Source: Paraphaeosphaeria minitans
Taxonomy: Eukaryota > Ascomycota > Dothideomycetes > Pleosporales > Didymosphaeriaceae
Length of the DNA: 64,000 nt
Assembly (NCBI GenBank): GCA_015832175.1
Contig: WJXW01000001.1
Location: forward strand, 4,898,001 to 4,962,000
Reading direction: 5' to 3'
The translations under genes and the position numbers were made by a program. The notes under the pieces are model-generated. The model was not told where the DNA came from. It saw only the letters and a program-made list of their open reading frames with translations, and ran no database searches. Each line of letters starts with the position of its first letter. Positions within the stretch are counted from its first letter, which is position 1. Below are positions 22,936 through 33,944 of this stretch, one piece after another.

Positions 22936-24273
22936 TCATGCCAAATCCAGATGCATATTACCTCTAGACCCCTCCTTCGCACCACCGCCCACCGTCCCCC
23001 TCCTGTCTACTTCCACAGGAAACTTCTCCAAACTCTCATACCACTGCATCACGCTGCCTATCAAGAACGCCCAACTACCCCAGAACGTAGACAAACCCGC
23101 CTGATACTGCGCCCAACTACTCTCGTCGTACCCGAACGCAGGGCACAGCGTGAACCCCACACCCCCCACCAAGTTCCACGCGCCGATCCACCATCCCAGC
23201 GTCCGCGGCGCGGGCTTCCACCAGCGCGATTGCGTCTCGAGCATGAAGAGCGTGCCCGAGACGACGAAGCCGAGCCCGCCCAGCACCTGCGGTGTCCAGT
23301 AGAACGCAATGGCCACGGGGCGCGACATCTTGTCGTAAATGCCCGGGAGCGCGGTGAGGCCTGCGATCCAGAAGATGGATGCGCCGCAGAGCTGGGAGAG
23401 GGAGGCGAGGAAGCCGAGGGAGTGGAGGTAGTGCGTGCGGAGGTCGTGGGACGTCGGATACCACTGCCACTCGCGGGGATGCGTGTCTGGCGCTGCTTTG
23501 GAAACGGAAGCAGAAGCGGAAGCAGAAGCAGGAACAGAAACAGGGTGGCGCGGTTTTCCGACGAGGTTGCGGCGGTTGGGGTGGTGGTGTGTGCAGTTTG
23601 ATTCGGACGGCGCGAGCACCGCGGCGGTGGCGTCGTCGTCGTCAACATCGGCGCGGGAGGGCGGCCGCGCAAGAGCCCAGCCGGAGCAGCCTGCTCGGTT
23701 CTCGTTGACGGCTTCGGCCATGAGGAGGACGGACCCGGCTTCGAAGACGGTGGCGCCGACGAAGGCGGTGATGCCGCCGCCGTAGAGGGCCTCGTTGCGG
23801 AATCCCGACGACGGCTGGACCAGCGGGAGAAACGCGAAGAAGGCGTTGACGACCCAGATCACGCTGCCGAGCGTGAAGACGTACGCCACGTCGAAGGATA
23901 CGTCCCAGACGGGGTAGTACGTGAGCATGCGCCAGATGCCGCGGGCGACGCTGCGCGGGGAGGAGGTCGGGCGCGGCGTCGTTCCTTGGGCCTTGCTGCT
24001 TGTTTGAGCCTGGTCGACGAGGAGGGCGTGGCGCCCTTTGCGGTTGTTCCGGGAGGACCATTGGAAGCGGACGTCTGGATGTGTGGCGTGGCGGACATGG
24101 GCTTTCGTGGGGTCGAGGAAGGATACCGGGCCGGAAACGGTTTCTTTTTGGACGTGAAGCTCGGTTTCGTGGCGGAAGGGCTCGTGGGCGCCATGGAAGG
24201 TGTTGTTGCGCTTTCGGGCTTGGGGTGAGGTGGTGGTGGTGGTGGTGCTGCTTTCCATGCTGTTGGCTGGCAT
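22936..24273 (-). CDS. Conserved fungal integral membrane protein
   Basis: Single-exon gene of 445 residues. I recognise it as a protein widespread in Pezizomycotina and usually annotated only as integral membrane protein. The first 110 residues are hydrophilic (Thr run, then basic). About six hydrophobic segments follow: VIWVVNAFFAFLPLV (about 137-151), ITAFVGATVFEAGSVLLM, FLASLSQLCGASIFWIAGL, QVLGGLGFVVSGTLFML, WWIGAWNLVGGVGFTLCPAF and FWGSWAFLIGSVMQWY. A variable loop between TM2 and TM3 contains a DDDD run and a short Ala-Ser alternation. The motif WQWYPTSHDLRTHYLHSLGF before TM3 and KPAPRTLGWW before TM5 are family hallmarks. It is 270 bp from and convergent with grrA. Function, ligand and membrane are unknown. 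Confidence 0.78.
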   Translation of the reverse strand: MPANSMESSTTTTTTSPQARKRNNTFHGAHEPFRHETELHVQKETVSGPVSFLDPTKAHVRHATHPDVRFQWSSRNNRKGRHALLVDQAQTSSKAQGTTPRPTSSPRSVARGIWRMLTYYPVWDVSFDVAYVFTLGSVIWVVNAFFAFLPLVQPSSGFRNEALYGGGITAFVGATVFEAGSVLLMAEAVNENRAGCSGWALARPPSRADVDDDDATAAVLAPSESNCTHHHPNRRNLVGKPRHPVSVPASASASASVSKAAPDTHPREWQWYPTSHDLRTHYLHSLGFLASLSQLCGASIFWIAGLTALPGIYDKMSRPVAIAFYWTPQVLGGLGFVVSGTLFMLETQSRWWKPAPRTLGWWIGAWNLVGGVGFTLCPAFGYDESSWAQYQAGLSTFWGSWAFLIGSVMQWYESLEKFPVEVDRRGTVGGGAKEGSRGNMHLDLA

Positions 24274-25191
24274 GTCACTGTTATGGTCAATCGTTGCACA
24301 AGCGAGAGTGTTGCGCGGAGACGCGCGGTTTTTGAGATCAAATGAGCATCACAGTGCCTGCTGTATTAGTGATGGATGGAGAAACAATGCTGGGAGGTTG
24401 AAGAACCCATATTCGCGACGCAGGCGGCGGGCCATATCGTGATAAGATCATAGCACTGCCGAGACTCGAGAGGTGGGCCCGGCTGGCATGGCCTCACATA
24501 GGTAGTAAGTAGGGTAGCTTAACTTACAATTAATTCCCATCGAGATGTACTCCTATCTTACTACTTTAATTATCCAATTGATTTAATATAAGGCAAGAGT
24601 TAGTGTACCATGCTACAATAAAATAAGATCTAAAACAAGTTTAACGCAGGCTTAAATTTCTAAAATTAAGAAAACAGTTTTTCAATAATGATAAACCCTA
24701 GAAAATATATATTAAGACTAAGTTTTTCACTAGTTCTAACTTTAGGCTATCTAGCTATAGATAATGAAGCATGTCACCTCTCGGCGCGTCGCGCAGCAAT
24801 GGTTTGGTTACCTGCCACCACTTCACGACGCGTGGTCCGTGGAGCCACCTGCGTCATTGGTCGACGGGTTGAAGCTGGGAATATAGGCAGGCTAATGTTG
24901 ATTCAGCGCGCTTGTGTTCTACCACACTTCTCTCGCGTGAACACCGGTATACAGTATGAGGTCCAACTTTTACACACTCAAGATTGCCACAGTTCAACCA
25001 GGGTCGACAATTGAAAAGCCAGCTGACAACGGTATCGCAAGAGTGTGCTACTGCTCTTCAGAAACTCATGAGCAGAGGCTTACTTTTGACTGACACGGCT
25101 TAAAAGTTGATCTTCGTTGCTGAGATTGAAACGAATGGATATCATTAGAGCAAAGGAACGATACTAGGGGATACGACAGTATAACAACTCT
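24274..25191. other. Intergenic region with AT-rich block
   Basis: 918 bp. The part 24520-24775 is strongly AT-rich and almost free of CpG, with many TpA steps, unlike both flanks. No coding frame of note. Best read as a short RIP-affected or relic repeat. Confidence 0.5.
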
Positions 25192-26097
25192 TCACGCCTT
25201 CCGCCACGCACTCTCTGTCCTTAACCACTGCCGGAAGTCCTTCAAGAACGGATACGTGGCCTTGACCTCGCGCACCTCAACGCCAAACCCATCGCTCTTA
25301 AACCAGTCAAACATAATCCCCAGCTGCTCATGTAGCGCCCACCTCAAGCCCCTCCCCACAACCCCAAATGTTTCGGGTAACTGCTTCCCCGTTTCCTCCC
25401 TGAACGCGGTTTCGAACCCTGCGAGCGAGATGTCGTCGCCCGCCAGCGCAATCGCTTTGTTCCTGTACTGCGCCGAGTCGGCGTCGAGGAAGGCTTCAGC
25501 AGCAATTTTTCCGATGTCCTTTGTCGACACGAATTTTATGCGCGACGAGGACCCGTTGAGACGCCACATGCTCACGAAGCCCTTCCCGAGGAAATCGTCG
25601 CTCAGGTTCTCGTAGAAGGCGCCCGGGCGGAGGAAAGTGTAGCTGCCCCCGCTTTCCTTACTCTTGGAAACGATGTCCTGCTCCACGCCGAATTTGCTCG
25701 CGAAGTGCGGGACCACGGTGGCGGAGGAATCGCTGTTCGCCCCGCGGTCCGTGGCGGTGAAGACAATGTGCTTGACGCCTGCGGCGATGGCAGCCGCTGT
25801 CATCGCTTTGCCCTGCGCTTCCTCGCGCGCGGCGTTCATAGGGTTCGTGACGCTGAAGAAACCCCATGGCTTGGGGATCTGTGCGAAGATGGCAGGGGGG
25901 TTAGAGAAGTCGCCTGTGATGACAGTGATGTTTGGCTTGGAAGCTAAAGCTTGCGCGGAGCGCGATTTGGGGTTCCGCGTGAGGGCGTAGATGTGGAAAG
26001 TGGGTGTTGGGTGGGAGTCAAGGGCGGCGATGAGGGCGCCGCCTTGTTTGCCGGTTGCGCCAGAGACGAGGATGCGGCGGAGGGGTGTTTGGGCCAT
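25192..26097 (-). CDS. NmrA-like family protein (atypical SDR)
   Basis: Single-exon gene, 301 residues, cytosolic or nuclear. NmrA-like proteins have a Rossmann fold that binds NAD(P) and act as redox sensors or as regulators rather than classical dehydrogenases. The dinucleotide motif GATGKQGG is at residues 14-21, after the strand RRILVS. Following strands give ALTRNPKS (coenzyme phosphate region), VITGDFSN, and VKHIVFTATDRGANSDS in place of a catalytic serine/YxxxK set. SYTFLRPGAFYENLSDDFL is the usual NmrA-family substrate-side motif. The C-terminal part KATYPFLKDFRQWLRTESAW is typical of the HSCARG/NMRAL1 branch. No linked transcription factor is seen, so a specific nitrogen-repression role cannot be assigned. 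Confidence 0.88.
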   Translation of the reverse strand: MAQTPLRRILVSGATGKQGGALIAALDSHPTPTFHIYALTRNPKSRSAQALASKPNITVITGDFSNPPAIFAQIPKPWGFFSVTNPMNAAREEAQGKAMTAAAIAAGVKHIVFTATDRGANSDSSATVVPHFASKFGVEQDIVSKSKESGGSYTFLRPGAFYENLSDDFLGKGFVSMWRLNGSSSRIKFVSTKDIGKIAAEAFLDADSAQYRNKAIALAGDDISLAGFETAFREETGKQLPETFGVVGRGLRWALHEQLGIMFDWFKSDGFGVEVREVKATYPFLKDFRQWLRTESAWRKA

Positions 26098-27081
26098 GTT
26101 CGACGAAGTTCAAGTTGGTAACGTGATGGCAGTTGAGATGGAAGGGTATGTAGTTGATGCGAGTGCTCTTTTCGATGCCATCTTTTCTCAAGCACCCAAC
26201 CTCATACTTATACATCCTCTCATCTCCTCATCGACAACTTTCCCACGGCTCCACCATTCTTTCAGCCCTAAAACATCACATAATAGGATCTCTCCATTGA
26301 TAGCATCGGTGTTGCAGGGCTAGAAGTGGTCCGATGTGGATCGCGCGTTTCCATATCGGGCGCTGGCGTGGAGAGTCGGGGGAATCGAAGTACGGGGGCC
26401 AATCAGAGGGCGCGAGATCGAGCTTCAGGGCGGTTTGCATCAGGGCGTCCGAGGAGGGACCCGGTTTTTAGGTGCGTCATGTAGGGCCTCAGTATTAGGC
26501 TGAAGGGGTTTCCAATTGATGGAAAAGATGAAATTCGATAAGGCTGTGGGATGGATGTGTTTTGGGTGGGAGTAGATGGGGTGATGGGACGGCTGCTTCC
26601 GTCGCGCCAGGTTAGAGACGACGCAATTGACTTCCTCTTTCATCAACTATATCATCCCACACAAGACATTCTCAGACATCGCAACGAACTGCATTTAGTA
26701 CCATTAACTACGACTACTTTTCTCTTGGCCCAGAATGTACTCAGACTGGTGTCGCGCCACACGTACCTACCGCCAGGGTATTTTACATTCTCGCCCCTAG
26801 GCCTGTGGGTGTGCTGCCATCGCCTTGAATGAGATGAATAAAACTCATCTGCAGAGACTTGTAATATAGCATGAGACGCCGTAGAACAACGGTTGCAATC
26901 GAGCGCTCTTCCATGCGCATGTTCGGTAACGTGTAACTGTTCAGGCAGCAACAGCAATCGTGGCATACTTCAGTATCGCTCTACACTCGACGTAACATCT
27001 TGATTCGTGGGACCTTTGCCACACTTGCCTTCGCGTGCCTTTCGTCCTGACTTTCTTGCAACCAATCCGCCAAAGCTGAAT
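26098..27081. other. Intergenic region between NmrA-like and rhodopsin-domain genes
   Basis: 984 bp with no supported gene or repeat. It serves as promoter side for the NmrA-like gene and 3' flank for the rhodopsin-domain gene. Confidence 0.5.
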
Positions 27082-28406
27082 TTACCCAGCAACTGCTGCG
27101 GCTGCAGTATCTTCTTTTGTTTGCGTCGAACTCTGCCCTGCTGGCTCATGGTCTTTCAATTCCACTTCCACCGTCTTCTGGATACCTCCACTACTCCTGC
27201 CACTACTCCTCGACACTCTCGTAATGTCATCGCCATCGCTCAATCCAGCCTGATTACTCAAGTGGAATCCTACTGTGTGCACCAAATCTGGGTGGTGAAA
27301 CGACGGCTGTCGCTGGGGCGGTCGTGGCTCCATCTTAGAACTATTCGAAGAGGGGTGCGATACTTTGCAATTCGACCCGTGCTTGGAGCTCAGCCCGTCT
27401 CTTTCGTACGCTGTGATCAGAGGGCGAAGGTATGGGATGACGCAAGAGAAGATGCTCCATCCGATGGCTATTTGTGTTGTGCATGCGACGCGGGATTTCC
27501 AGTATGCGGAGTTCTCAGGGGTCAGTGACATGTTGAGGAACAACAAGCGTAGAATGGTGAGCAAAATGTTACTGGGATAGTCAGATGGCTGTGCAGACAT
27601 GCTTTCTTGAGCGACATACGGCAGCCTGCACGCAAATGCGCCTATGATGGCGAGGCGCGAAGAAAGACGAATACGCCTGTTCCAGATAAGGTGGAATGAG
27701 GTTGCGAAGAGCGCGAGTTCAATCACCATGTCGAACACACCAATGTATACCCATCGAGCGAACTGTATGACGTTAGCCGACGAGTTCTCCCTCTCAATCC
27801 AAGCTTTTGAGCCTACAAAAGCTGTGCATTGCTGCCAGTATAGTGGCCACTCGTCCCCAAGGGGGCATCGGAACCCCTCTACGAATAGGCTCGTTACGAC
27901 CCATACCGCCGATGCGCCGACCAGTAGCCACGCGACGGCCTTATGTTGCTGGTCCGGTGCGAGCCAGAGGAAGAAGAGGGCGCAACAGGCTTTGGAGAGG
28001 AAGATGATGACGATGTAGAACAGCTCGGCTGCCACCCCTGCCTTCCTAATCGTCATCTTTTGGTCCCAGGCAAGGTTGGCAAATATAACACCAAGGCCAT
28101 CATGAATTTGGAAAAAGACTACTGAGCCTTGGACGATGGCGAACCCCTGCTTCAGAATAAGACAAGCAGGCTTAAGCCGTCTTAGGAACTTACAACTGCC
28201 AGTGCGAACGTGATGTCATCGTGCCAGAAGGCTCGGAAGTATTTTCGGGCGTAAAGCTTCATACACGCGCTTAAGAGTATCAAACTCAGGGAGAAGCCCG
28301 TGATTATTGCAATAACTCCCGACTGATTGTCATAACTGATCACTTCGGGCGGCGGAGATACGTTTGACGGCAACCGGGTGCTGACTGGCGCTCCAGCGGT
28401 CGACAT
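27082..28406 (-). CDS. Fungal rhodopsin-domain (PTH11-like) membrane protein
   Basis: Seven-transmembrane protein of the fungal rhodopsin-domain family (IPR049326 type), the same superfamily as PTH11-related receptors; ligand and signalling role are unknown. Exons 28406-28194, 28146-27817, 27762-27620 and 27571-27082 give 391 residues. It opens extracellularly (MSTAGAPVSTRLPS), then TM1 GVIAIITGFSLSLILLSACM, the landmark KYFRAFWHDDITFALAV, later VAAELFYIVIIFLSKACCAL and FARWVYIGVFDMVIELALFA, RLPNILLTILRLLFL, and a cytoplasmic Ser-rich tail. No CFEM domain is present. Introns 2 (54 nt, 27816-27763) and 3 (48 nt, 27619-27572) are stop-free; intron 2 is also a whole number of codons in phase 0, so read-through would look like a single exon. 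Both have full splice signals. The gene is divergent from the permease-like gene, 445 bp away. Confidence 0.8.
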
Positions 28407-28851
28407 GGTGAAATTTGTATGTCCGCGTGGATTGCGAAAGCCGCCACAGATTTTTTGAGTCGATAGCCAGTCTGCGATATTTCGATGGTGGTATTCTGGG
28501 CTTCGCGTGGCTCGTTTCATTGTTCCTGCAACCGGAATGTTCGCGGTCAGATACGTAGAACACGTTCTTGCGGACAAAGGACGCGAATTGTAACGCCAAA
28601 CCGTCTCGTTGGATCCGCTAAGCGCGGCGAAACCATCAAGATATATTCGCCCCCTTAAAGGTTCCTGGAACGTGGAAAAAGGCCCGACCGCGCCTGCGCT
28701 GATCTCGAAGGAGTTTCTAGACGCACTTCGCACGCATGCGCACCGCAACCGGACGACAATGGTAAAATGCCTCGAACACTCTCCAAAACCCAACGCGAAT
28801 ACGTCCAGCAGCCCTCACCGATGATCAGATCTCACGTACTGAAATTGCGAA
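28407..28851. promoter_or_regulatory. Divergent promoter region, rhodopsin-domain gene and permease-like gene
   Basis: The two start codons are 445 bp apart in opposite directions, so this segment must carry both promoters. No specific operator recognised. Confidence 0.5.
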
Positions 28852-30586
28852 ATGTCTCACACCATGAACGACCCCGAGAAAGAACAAGGCGCGGTGATAG
28901 ATGACGTGTACAGCCGAGCGAACCCTCCCAGAGAGGGATTCACAAAGGCAGATCAAAAGCACATGTATCGCTTGGGGAAGGTGCAAGAATTGAAGGTACT
29001 TCAATAATGTAGGAAAGTCACAAAGCGAACCATGACTGATCAGTGCAGCGAAACTATCGCCCTCTATCAGCACTGAGTTTTGCGGTCGTGCTGACGGCGA
29101 TATGGGAGTACCTCATGCTTGCGAATACCCAAGGGCTTATTGATGGAGGTCTCGCTGGTCTCTTCTGGAGTTTCATCTGGACTTTTATCGCGTTTAGTTT
29201 TGTGGGACTGAGCTTGGCTGAAATGGCATCCATGTATGCTCTGTATCGAAGTCATCACTTTCGCCGTGCTGACATCAAATCACAAGGCCCCAACATCTGG
29301 TGGCCAATATCACTGGGTCAGCGAGTTTGCTCCTCCCAGAATTCAGAAGTTCCTCTCCTATATAGTTGGCTGGATGAGTGTTCTGTCCTGGCAAGCCGGG
29401 AACGCTGCGGACTGCTTCATCACGGGTACCCTTATCCAGGCACTGATTCAAGTCAATGACGAAAAATATGATCCGAAGCGGTGGCATGGCATGTTGTTCA
29501 CATGGGCCATGGTGCTCGTTCTCTACGTCGTCAACATCTGGGGTCACGACTTTTGGCCGCGCATTCAAATCCGCTGATGATTCTCCACATACTGGCGTTC
29601 TTTGCTGTGATCATTGTAATGAGGACGTTGGCTCCGCACAACAGTGCAGAAAGGGTATTCACCGAATTCAGTAACAGTGGCGGTTGGAATAGCATGGGAC
29701 TCTCGCTCATGGTCGGTCAGGTATCTGCCATCTATTCAATTCTGGAACGTTTTTTCGCTCAAAACTTGAGCATCCAGCTGAACCATTACCAGGCTCAGAC
29801 GCAACAGCCCACATGGCTGAAGAGGTCAGAGACGCTGACCGATATGTCCCCATCTCTCTCTTCTGGTCCTATATTGGTAACTCTTTCATGGCCATCATAT
29901 TCCTCATAACCTACCTCTTCGCCCTGCCCTCAGTCGAAGACGCCATCGACGATTCCTCCGGCTACCCGTTCCTCTACGTGTTCAAAGGCGCCATGAGCCC
30001 CGCAGGCGTAAACACCCTCACCATCATCGTGCTCCTCATCGTCTCCGCCGCAAACATAAACTTCGGCGCGTCCACCGCACGCCAGACCTTTGCCTTCGCT
30101 CGCGACAAAGGACTCCCCTTCTCAAGCTGGCTAGCTAGAGTGCACACCAGCAAGGAAATCCCCGCCAACGCAATCTTGTTCACCTGCCTCATCACCGTCC
30201 TCCTCTCCCTCATCAACATCGGCTCCCTCGTTGCCTTCAACGCAATCATTTCCTTGCAGATCGTCTCGCTCATGTTCACTTATTTCTGTTCGCTCTCTTG
30301 CGTACTCTACCGGCGTCTCTACCACCCTGAGCTGCTCCCCATCGCGCGCTGGAGTCTCGGGCGGTGGGGTCCGCTGGTGAACGCTGTGGGGTTGGCGTAT
30401 GTGGTGTTTGCGTTCTTTTGGTCCTTCTGGCCGAATCAGACGCCGCTTGATACGGAGACGTTTAACTGGAGTGTGGTGATGTTTGTGGGAGTTTCAGTGT
30501 TGGCATTGGTAATGTATGCGGCGGAGGGGAGGAGCATGTACACAGGGCCTGTGAAACAGTGTCGGATGGCGAGGTTGGGTATTTGA
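28852..30586 (+). pseudogene. Amino-acid/GABA/choline permease-type APC transporter, frame-damaged
   Basis: Plasma-membrane amine or amino-acid transporter of the fungal APC family. Coding blocks: 28852-28995, 29049 to about 29233, 29287-29541, 29544-29748 and 29793-30586. Family landmarks are SFVGLSLAEMASM, APTSGGQYHWVSEFAPP, FSNSGGWNSMGLSLMVGQ, AHMAEEVRDADRYVP, GYPFLYVF and STARQTFAFARDKGLPFSSW. Two defects are seen. The GT donor at 29234 and the only acceptor (ending 29286) leave a frame error before APTSGG; a GC donor at 29226 would restore frame but drop three conserved residues. At 29540-29543 a run of four G needs one more base to join VNIWG to the following segment SRLLAAHSNPLMILHI. 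The rest, about ten membrane segments, is intact with no other stops. A young pseudogene or a sequence error at the G run are both possible. Confidence 0.7.
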
Positions 30587-33161
30587 TAGATTTTTGGGAG
30601 TGAAGGAGTGATATTATGATAAATAAGATTGTAGTAAGATCGCATTTGTTCCTCCCATGTTGATCACCATCCGTACACACTGTATCAACACACTGTATCA
30701 ACACTCTGGCATCAGCTTTCAGGGTTGATTACAAAGCATCAAACGATATCAGCAACTGAAAGTTGAATGTCGGTGGACACTAATGTCAGTTTCCTCTAGC
30801 AAAGAAGTTCAGAGTAGACCCAGGGCGACGATTCATCCGAAATTCTTTGTGTAGAATCATTCCGCTGGGGTCAGGCTGCCGAAGATGCATTACCGAGCAT
30901 ACTGATTCATCTGTCAAATTATCGTGGTGCATGCGAATGCAAGCGAATCTTGATGCCCGAGCGCGTACACGGAGTTGACTCCGACGAAAGCTGATTTGAA
31001 CCCTACTTGCACTCTCGAACATATATAGCTCATTGGTGTTATCTAATATAGTCTAACTCGAGTTTTCTTACCGGAATACTCCCATGTTGCTGGAAGCGTA
31101 TGTTGTACTGCCTTCAAGGATGCGCATTCAATGACCGTAGGAGATGAGAGAGAACTAGGACGAAGAGTATTACCTACTCCTCTCTGTAGTAGCCTTTCAG
31201 CGACTACAAAATCCAATGGTATCCAATTTAAGCATAGAATTAAGGCCATATACGCTAAATTACAGTGTGGACCGAATAATCACTCGAGAATTTGTTTCTA
31301 CCTCAGTGCTTGAACCGAGCAATTGCTCAACACGGTAACAATTCCCAACCATACGTATCTCACAATTGTAATGTTAACCAGTCCTAACCGAGCAGGTATC
31401 GACGCACCTTCAGGCCCATGCGTTCGATTGCACTATGAATCTGCAGTCCATTATCTAGGGGATCACCAGGTCAAACAGGTCAGTGAGTCCCCTCACATAA
31501 TTGATCTACCTTGGATCACTATTCGCCACGCCTGCCACCTAATATCTCCTCTGACCGACAACATTCGCGTGCGGGCCTCCACGCATGCGTACAAAACGGT
31601 AATCTTCCGAGATGGTAACGCAATGCCAACCGTGTCAGGACGCAATCCCGAACGTGTCAGAAACGCTGTCAATATCGGCATTATATGTGCAGCTCACTAA
31701 CCCTGAAATGACCATGGCCCAAGCGGGCCGACGGCGGTGGATCCAGGGAGCGCGGACCACTGGAACGTGACCCGGACATTGAGTCCTCAAATCACACTGT
31801 ACACACCGTACGATTTGAGAAAGTGAAGCGCGACAAACTCTGCGTCCGGTGGGGAAAGGGAATAACTACAAACTCAAAAACATACGTGGCGTGAGTTTGG
31901 CATTATCGAAAAGGACGATCCCCAGTTGAACCAAGGGCGCCTCGCGGGAGGAGCAGGGTCCACGGACATGGGATGCATGGACAATGCGAGACCCTGTCAA
32001 ACTTAAGATACACGTTCCTGGATGCCACTGCTGGGCGACAATCATCCCATTGCCACCTCCTCGGAGAAAGAATCGCGTTTCGTCATTTTTCCGATAAGAT
32101 AACCCGAAAAGGTACATCATCCATGTAGGCGATATGAAGGAGTTAGGCGTATCCTGCAAGTGTTTCATGAGTGGCAGGTGTCGCAAGCGGTGAACAGGGC
32201 CCGACACGCCTTGTCGGAGTAAGCATATCAGTAGCGTTAGCAGGTGCAAGTTTCAACTGCGTATGTATGTATGGGTAAATGCTAGGTAAGGTGAGCCTTG
32301 CAGAGCTAGCGTGAGATCTTTCCGATGAAGGGGAAGGGAAAGTTCGGCTTGTTTGAGCTACGCATCGGCCCAGTGCTCGATTGATCCTTGAAGACGATCT
32401 AGACAAATACCGGTTTCCGGAGACATAAATGTAATCTATATGGGATCCTTATATCTCAGTGTCTGGTAAGACTACCCATGTGGGGGAGAGGTACCGATGA
32501 ATTGAAACATGGCCAAGATGGAGATCTTTATGATGGTGAGCTTAGCGCTTTGAAAGTATCATGGAAAAAGTGATTTGGCAGGCCAGGCCGATCGAAGAAA
32601 GGTAGAGATATATGCATGTGATTCAGTTGGCGGGGTAAGTGGCGATGTACTTGGTATAAACCGAGATAATGCAGTCTGCACAACGAACGACCGTCCCACC
32701 CATGTCGCAATCCGAAACGACGATTCCCTAGTCATGAACTATACCTCGATTGACGTCACCGCTTGCCTTCAAGGGCCCGTTCGCCGCTATAAACCTAGTG
32801 ATGGATTATATGATGCCAGGTACTGAGTTATCTGCGATAAAGCTCGACTAGCGCAGGCAGCCTTCTTTCCCCCTAGTACCGGACGATGCACCGCCCAACG
32901 CATCATGAACGTTGCAGCCGTTGCCAAGGTTCAATATGACCGCGAACCTTGAAGACAAATAACGATTGACCTACCAGGTCGTCGTGGACTCTTGCTGTTA
33001 GCCGATTCTGATCTAGTTCTAGGCCGTCAGGCTGGCGGACCAGTTCCTTCCAATGTGCACCCAAAACCATCAACGGCCCGAATCATTGCCGTTTATCCGT
33101 AGGGGTCACGTTAAACGTTGCTCATTGCTCTTTTGTTCGAGTTTGGTCATATAGACATCCA
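30587..33161. other. Gene-poor region
   Basis: 2.6 kb between the permease-like gene and the 3' end of med10. Only short overlapping frames are seen, none with a domain that I recognise. A slightly AT-rich part around 31,150-31,330 could be an old repeat. No intact transposon ends found by eye. Confidence 0.5.
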
Positions 33162-33710
33162 TCAGGTACCGACAGCCTTCGTTGGGGGCACCTTGCCTCC
33201 TGTTGCTTCAACAACCTTGGTGATGTCGTCTTTTAGCTCCGGCACACCCTGAATGAAGTCGCGAGCTAGTGTCTCCTGCAGTAGCCGATACGCCTCCTGG
33301 CGACCCTTTAACAGCTGATTCATCCGCTGTACGGTCTCAACGAACTCTCGAGTAAAGATGTCCGGATTACGCGCACTTTCAACATACTGGGTTACTTCGG
33401 GTGGAATGTTGATATGCACATCAGGTGCAACTTGGGAGAGTTTGACTAATTGTTCGACGAGATGCTGTCTGTGAAGACGTCAACAACAGAGATCACGCCA
33501 ACATCGCAGGCGTTTCGTACATATCTCGCTTCATTGCACCAACGGTGAGGGGGCCTTGATGATCATAGCCTTGCACGATGAGGTTGTAGAGGCTTTGTAC
33601 TATCTCCTTCATGTGCTCTTCAGCCACCGCAACTGGCGCTACCTGCTATTAGATGGCGAAAGCAGAAAACAGATATAAATAAACTCACCGGCAGAGTTAC
33701 TGGGAGCCAT
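33162..33710 (-). CDS. med10: Mediator complex subunit 10 (Med10/Nut2)
   Basis: Small essential subunit of the Mediator middle module, which bridges activators and RNA polymerase II in the nucleus. Exons 33710-33689, 33638-33521 and 33468-33162 give 148 residues, the normal size. The first exon is only 22 nt (MAPSNSA). Conserved parts are MKEIVQSLYNLIVQGYDHQG (residues about 17-36), the helix DIQHLVEQLVKLSQVA, then INIPPEVTQYVESARNPDIF and TREFVETVQRMNQLLKGRQE, and the C-terminal KVVEATGGK. In intron 1 the acceptor is the second AG (ending 33639); the first AG would bring a stop codon. The start codon is 234 bp from that of the divergent PXA-domain gene. Seen: motifs and frame; role by homology. 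Confidence 0.93.
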
Positions 33711-33944
33711 TATTGAGCAAATTCAAGTGTTGTACCTGCTTGCGTGAACAAAAGCGCGGAATGAGGTTGAAACGCAGCCACAGGAACGCCAAGAACTTCG
33801 GCCGTACTTTTATCCGACGTCCAGTCACAAGACCTCCGCCTTGACTTTCGACGCAAACGCTGCGAAGGCTTACAGACTCTTCACGCATCGCGTACCTCTC
33901 TGTCTCTGTGCATGCGGCCTGCAGCATGTGCCACACGGTTCACT
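33711..33944. promoter_or_regulatory. Divergent promoter, med10 and PXA-domain gene
   Basis: A 234-bp gap between opposite start codons, short enough that the two genes almost certainly share one nucleosome-depleted promoter. No specific site recognised. Confidence 0.55.

Noticed and set aside
22717..23708. Plus-strand frames over the membrane-protein gene
   Set aside because: Antisense shadows of the 445-residue membrane protein with clear hydrophobic segments on the minus strand.
28407..28793. Upstream extension of the rhodopsin-domain protein to 28793
   Set aside because: The added 129 residues have no family character; MSTAGAP at 28406 gives the usual short extracellular N-terminus.
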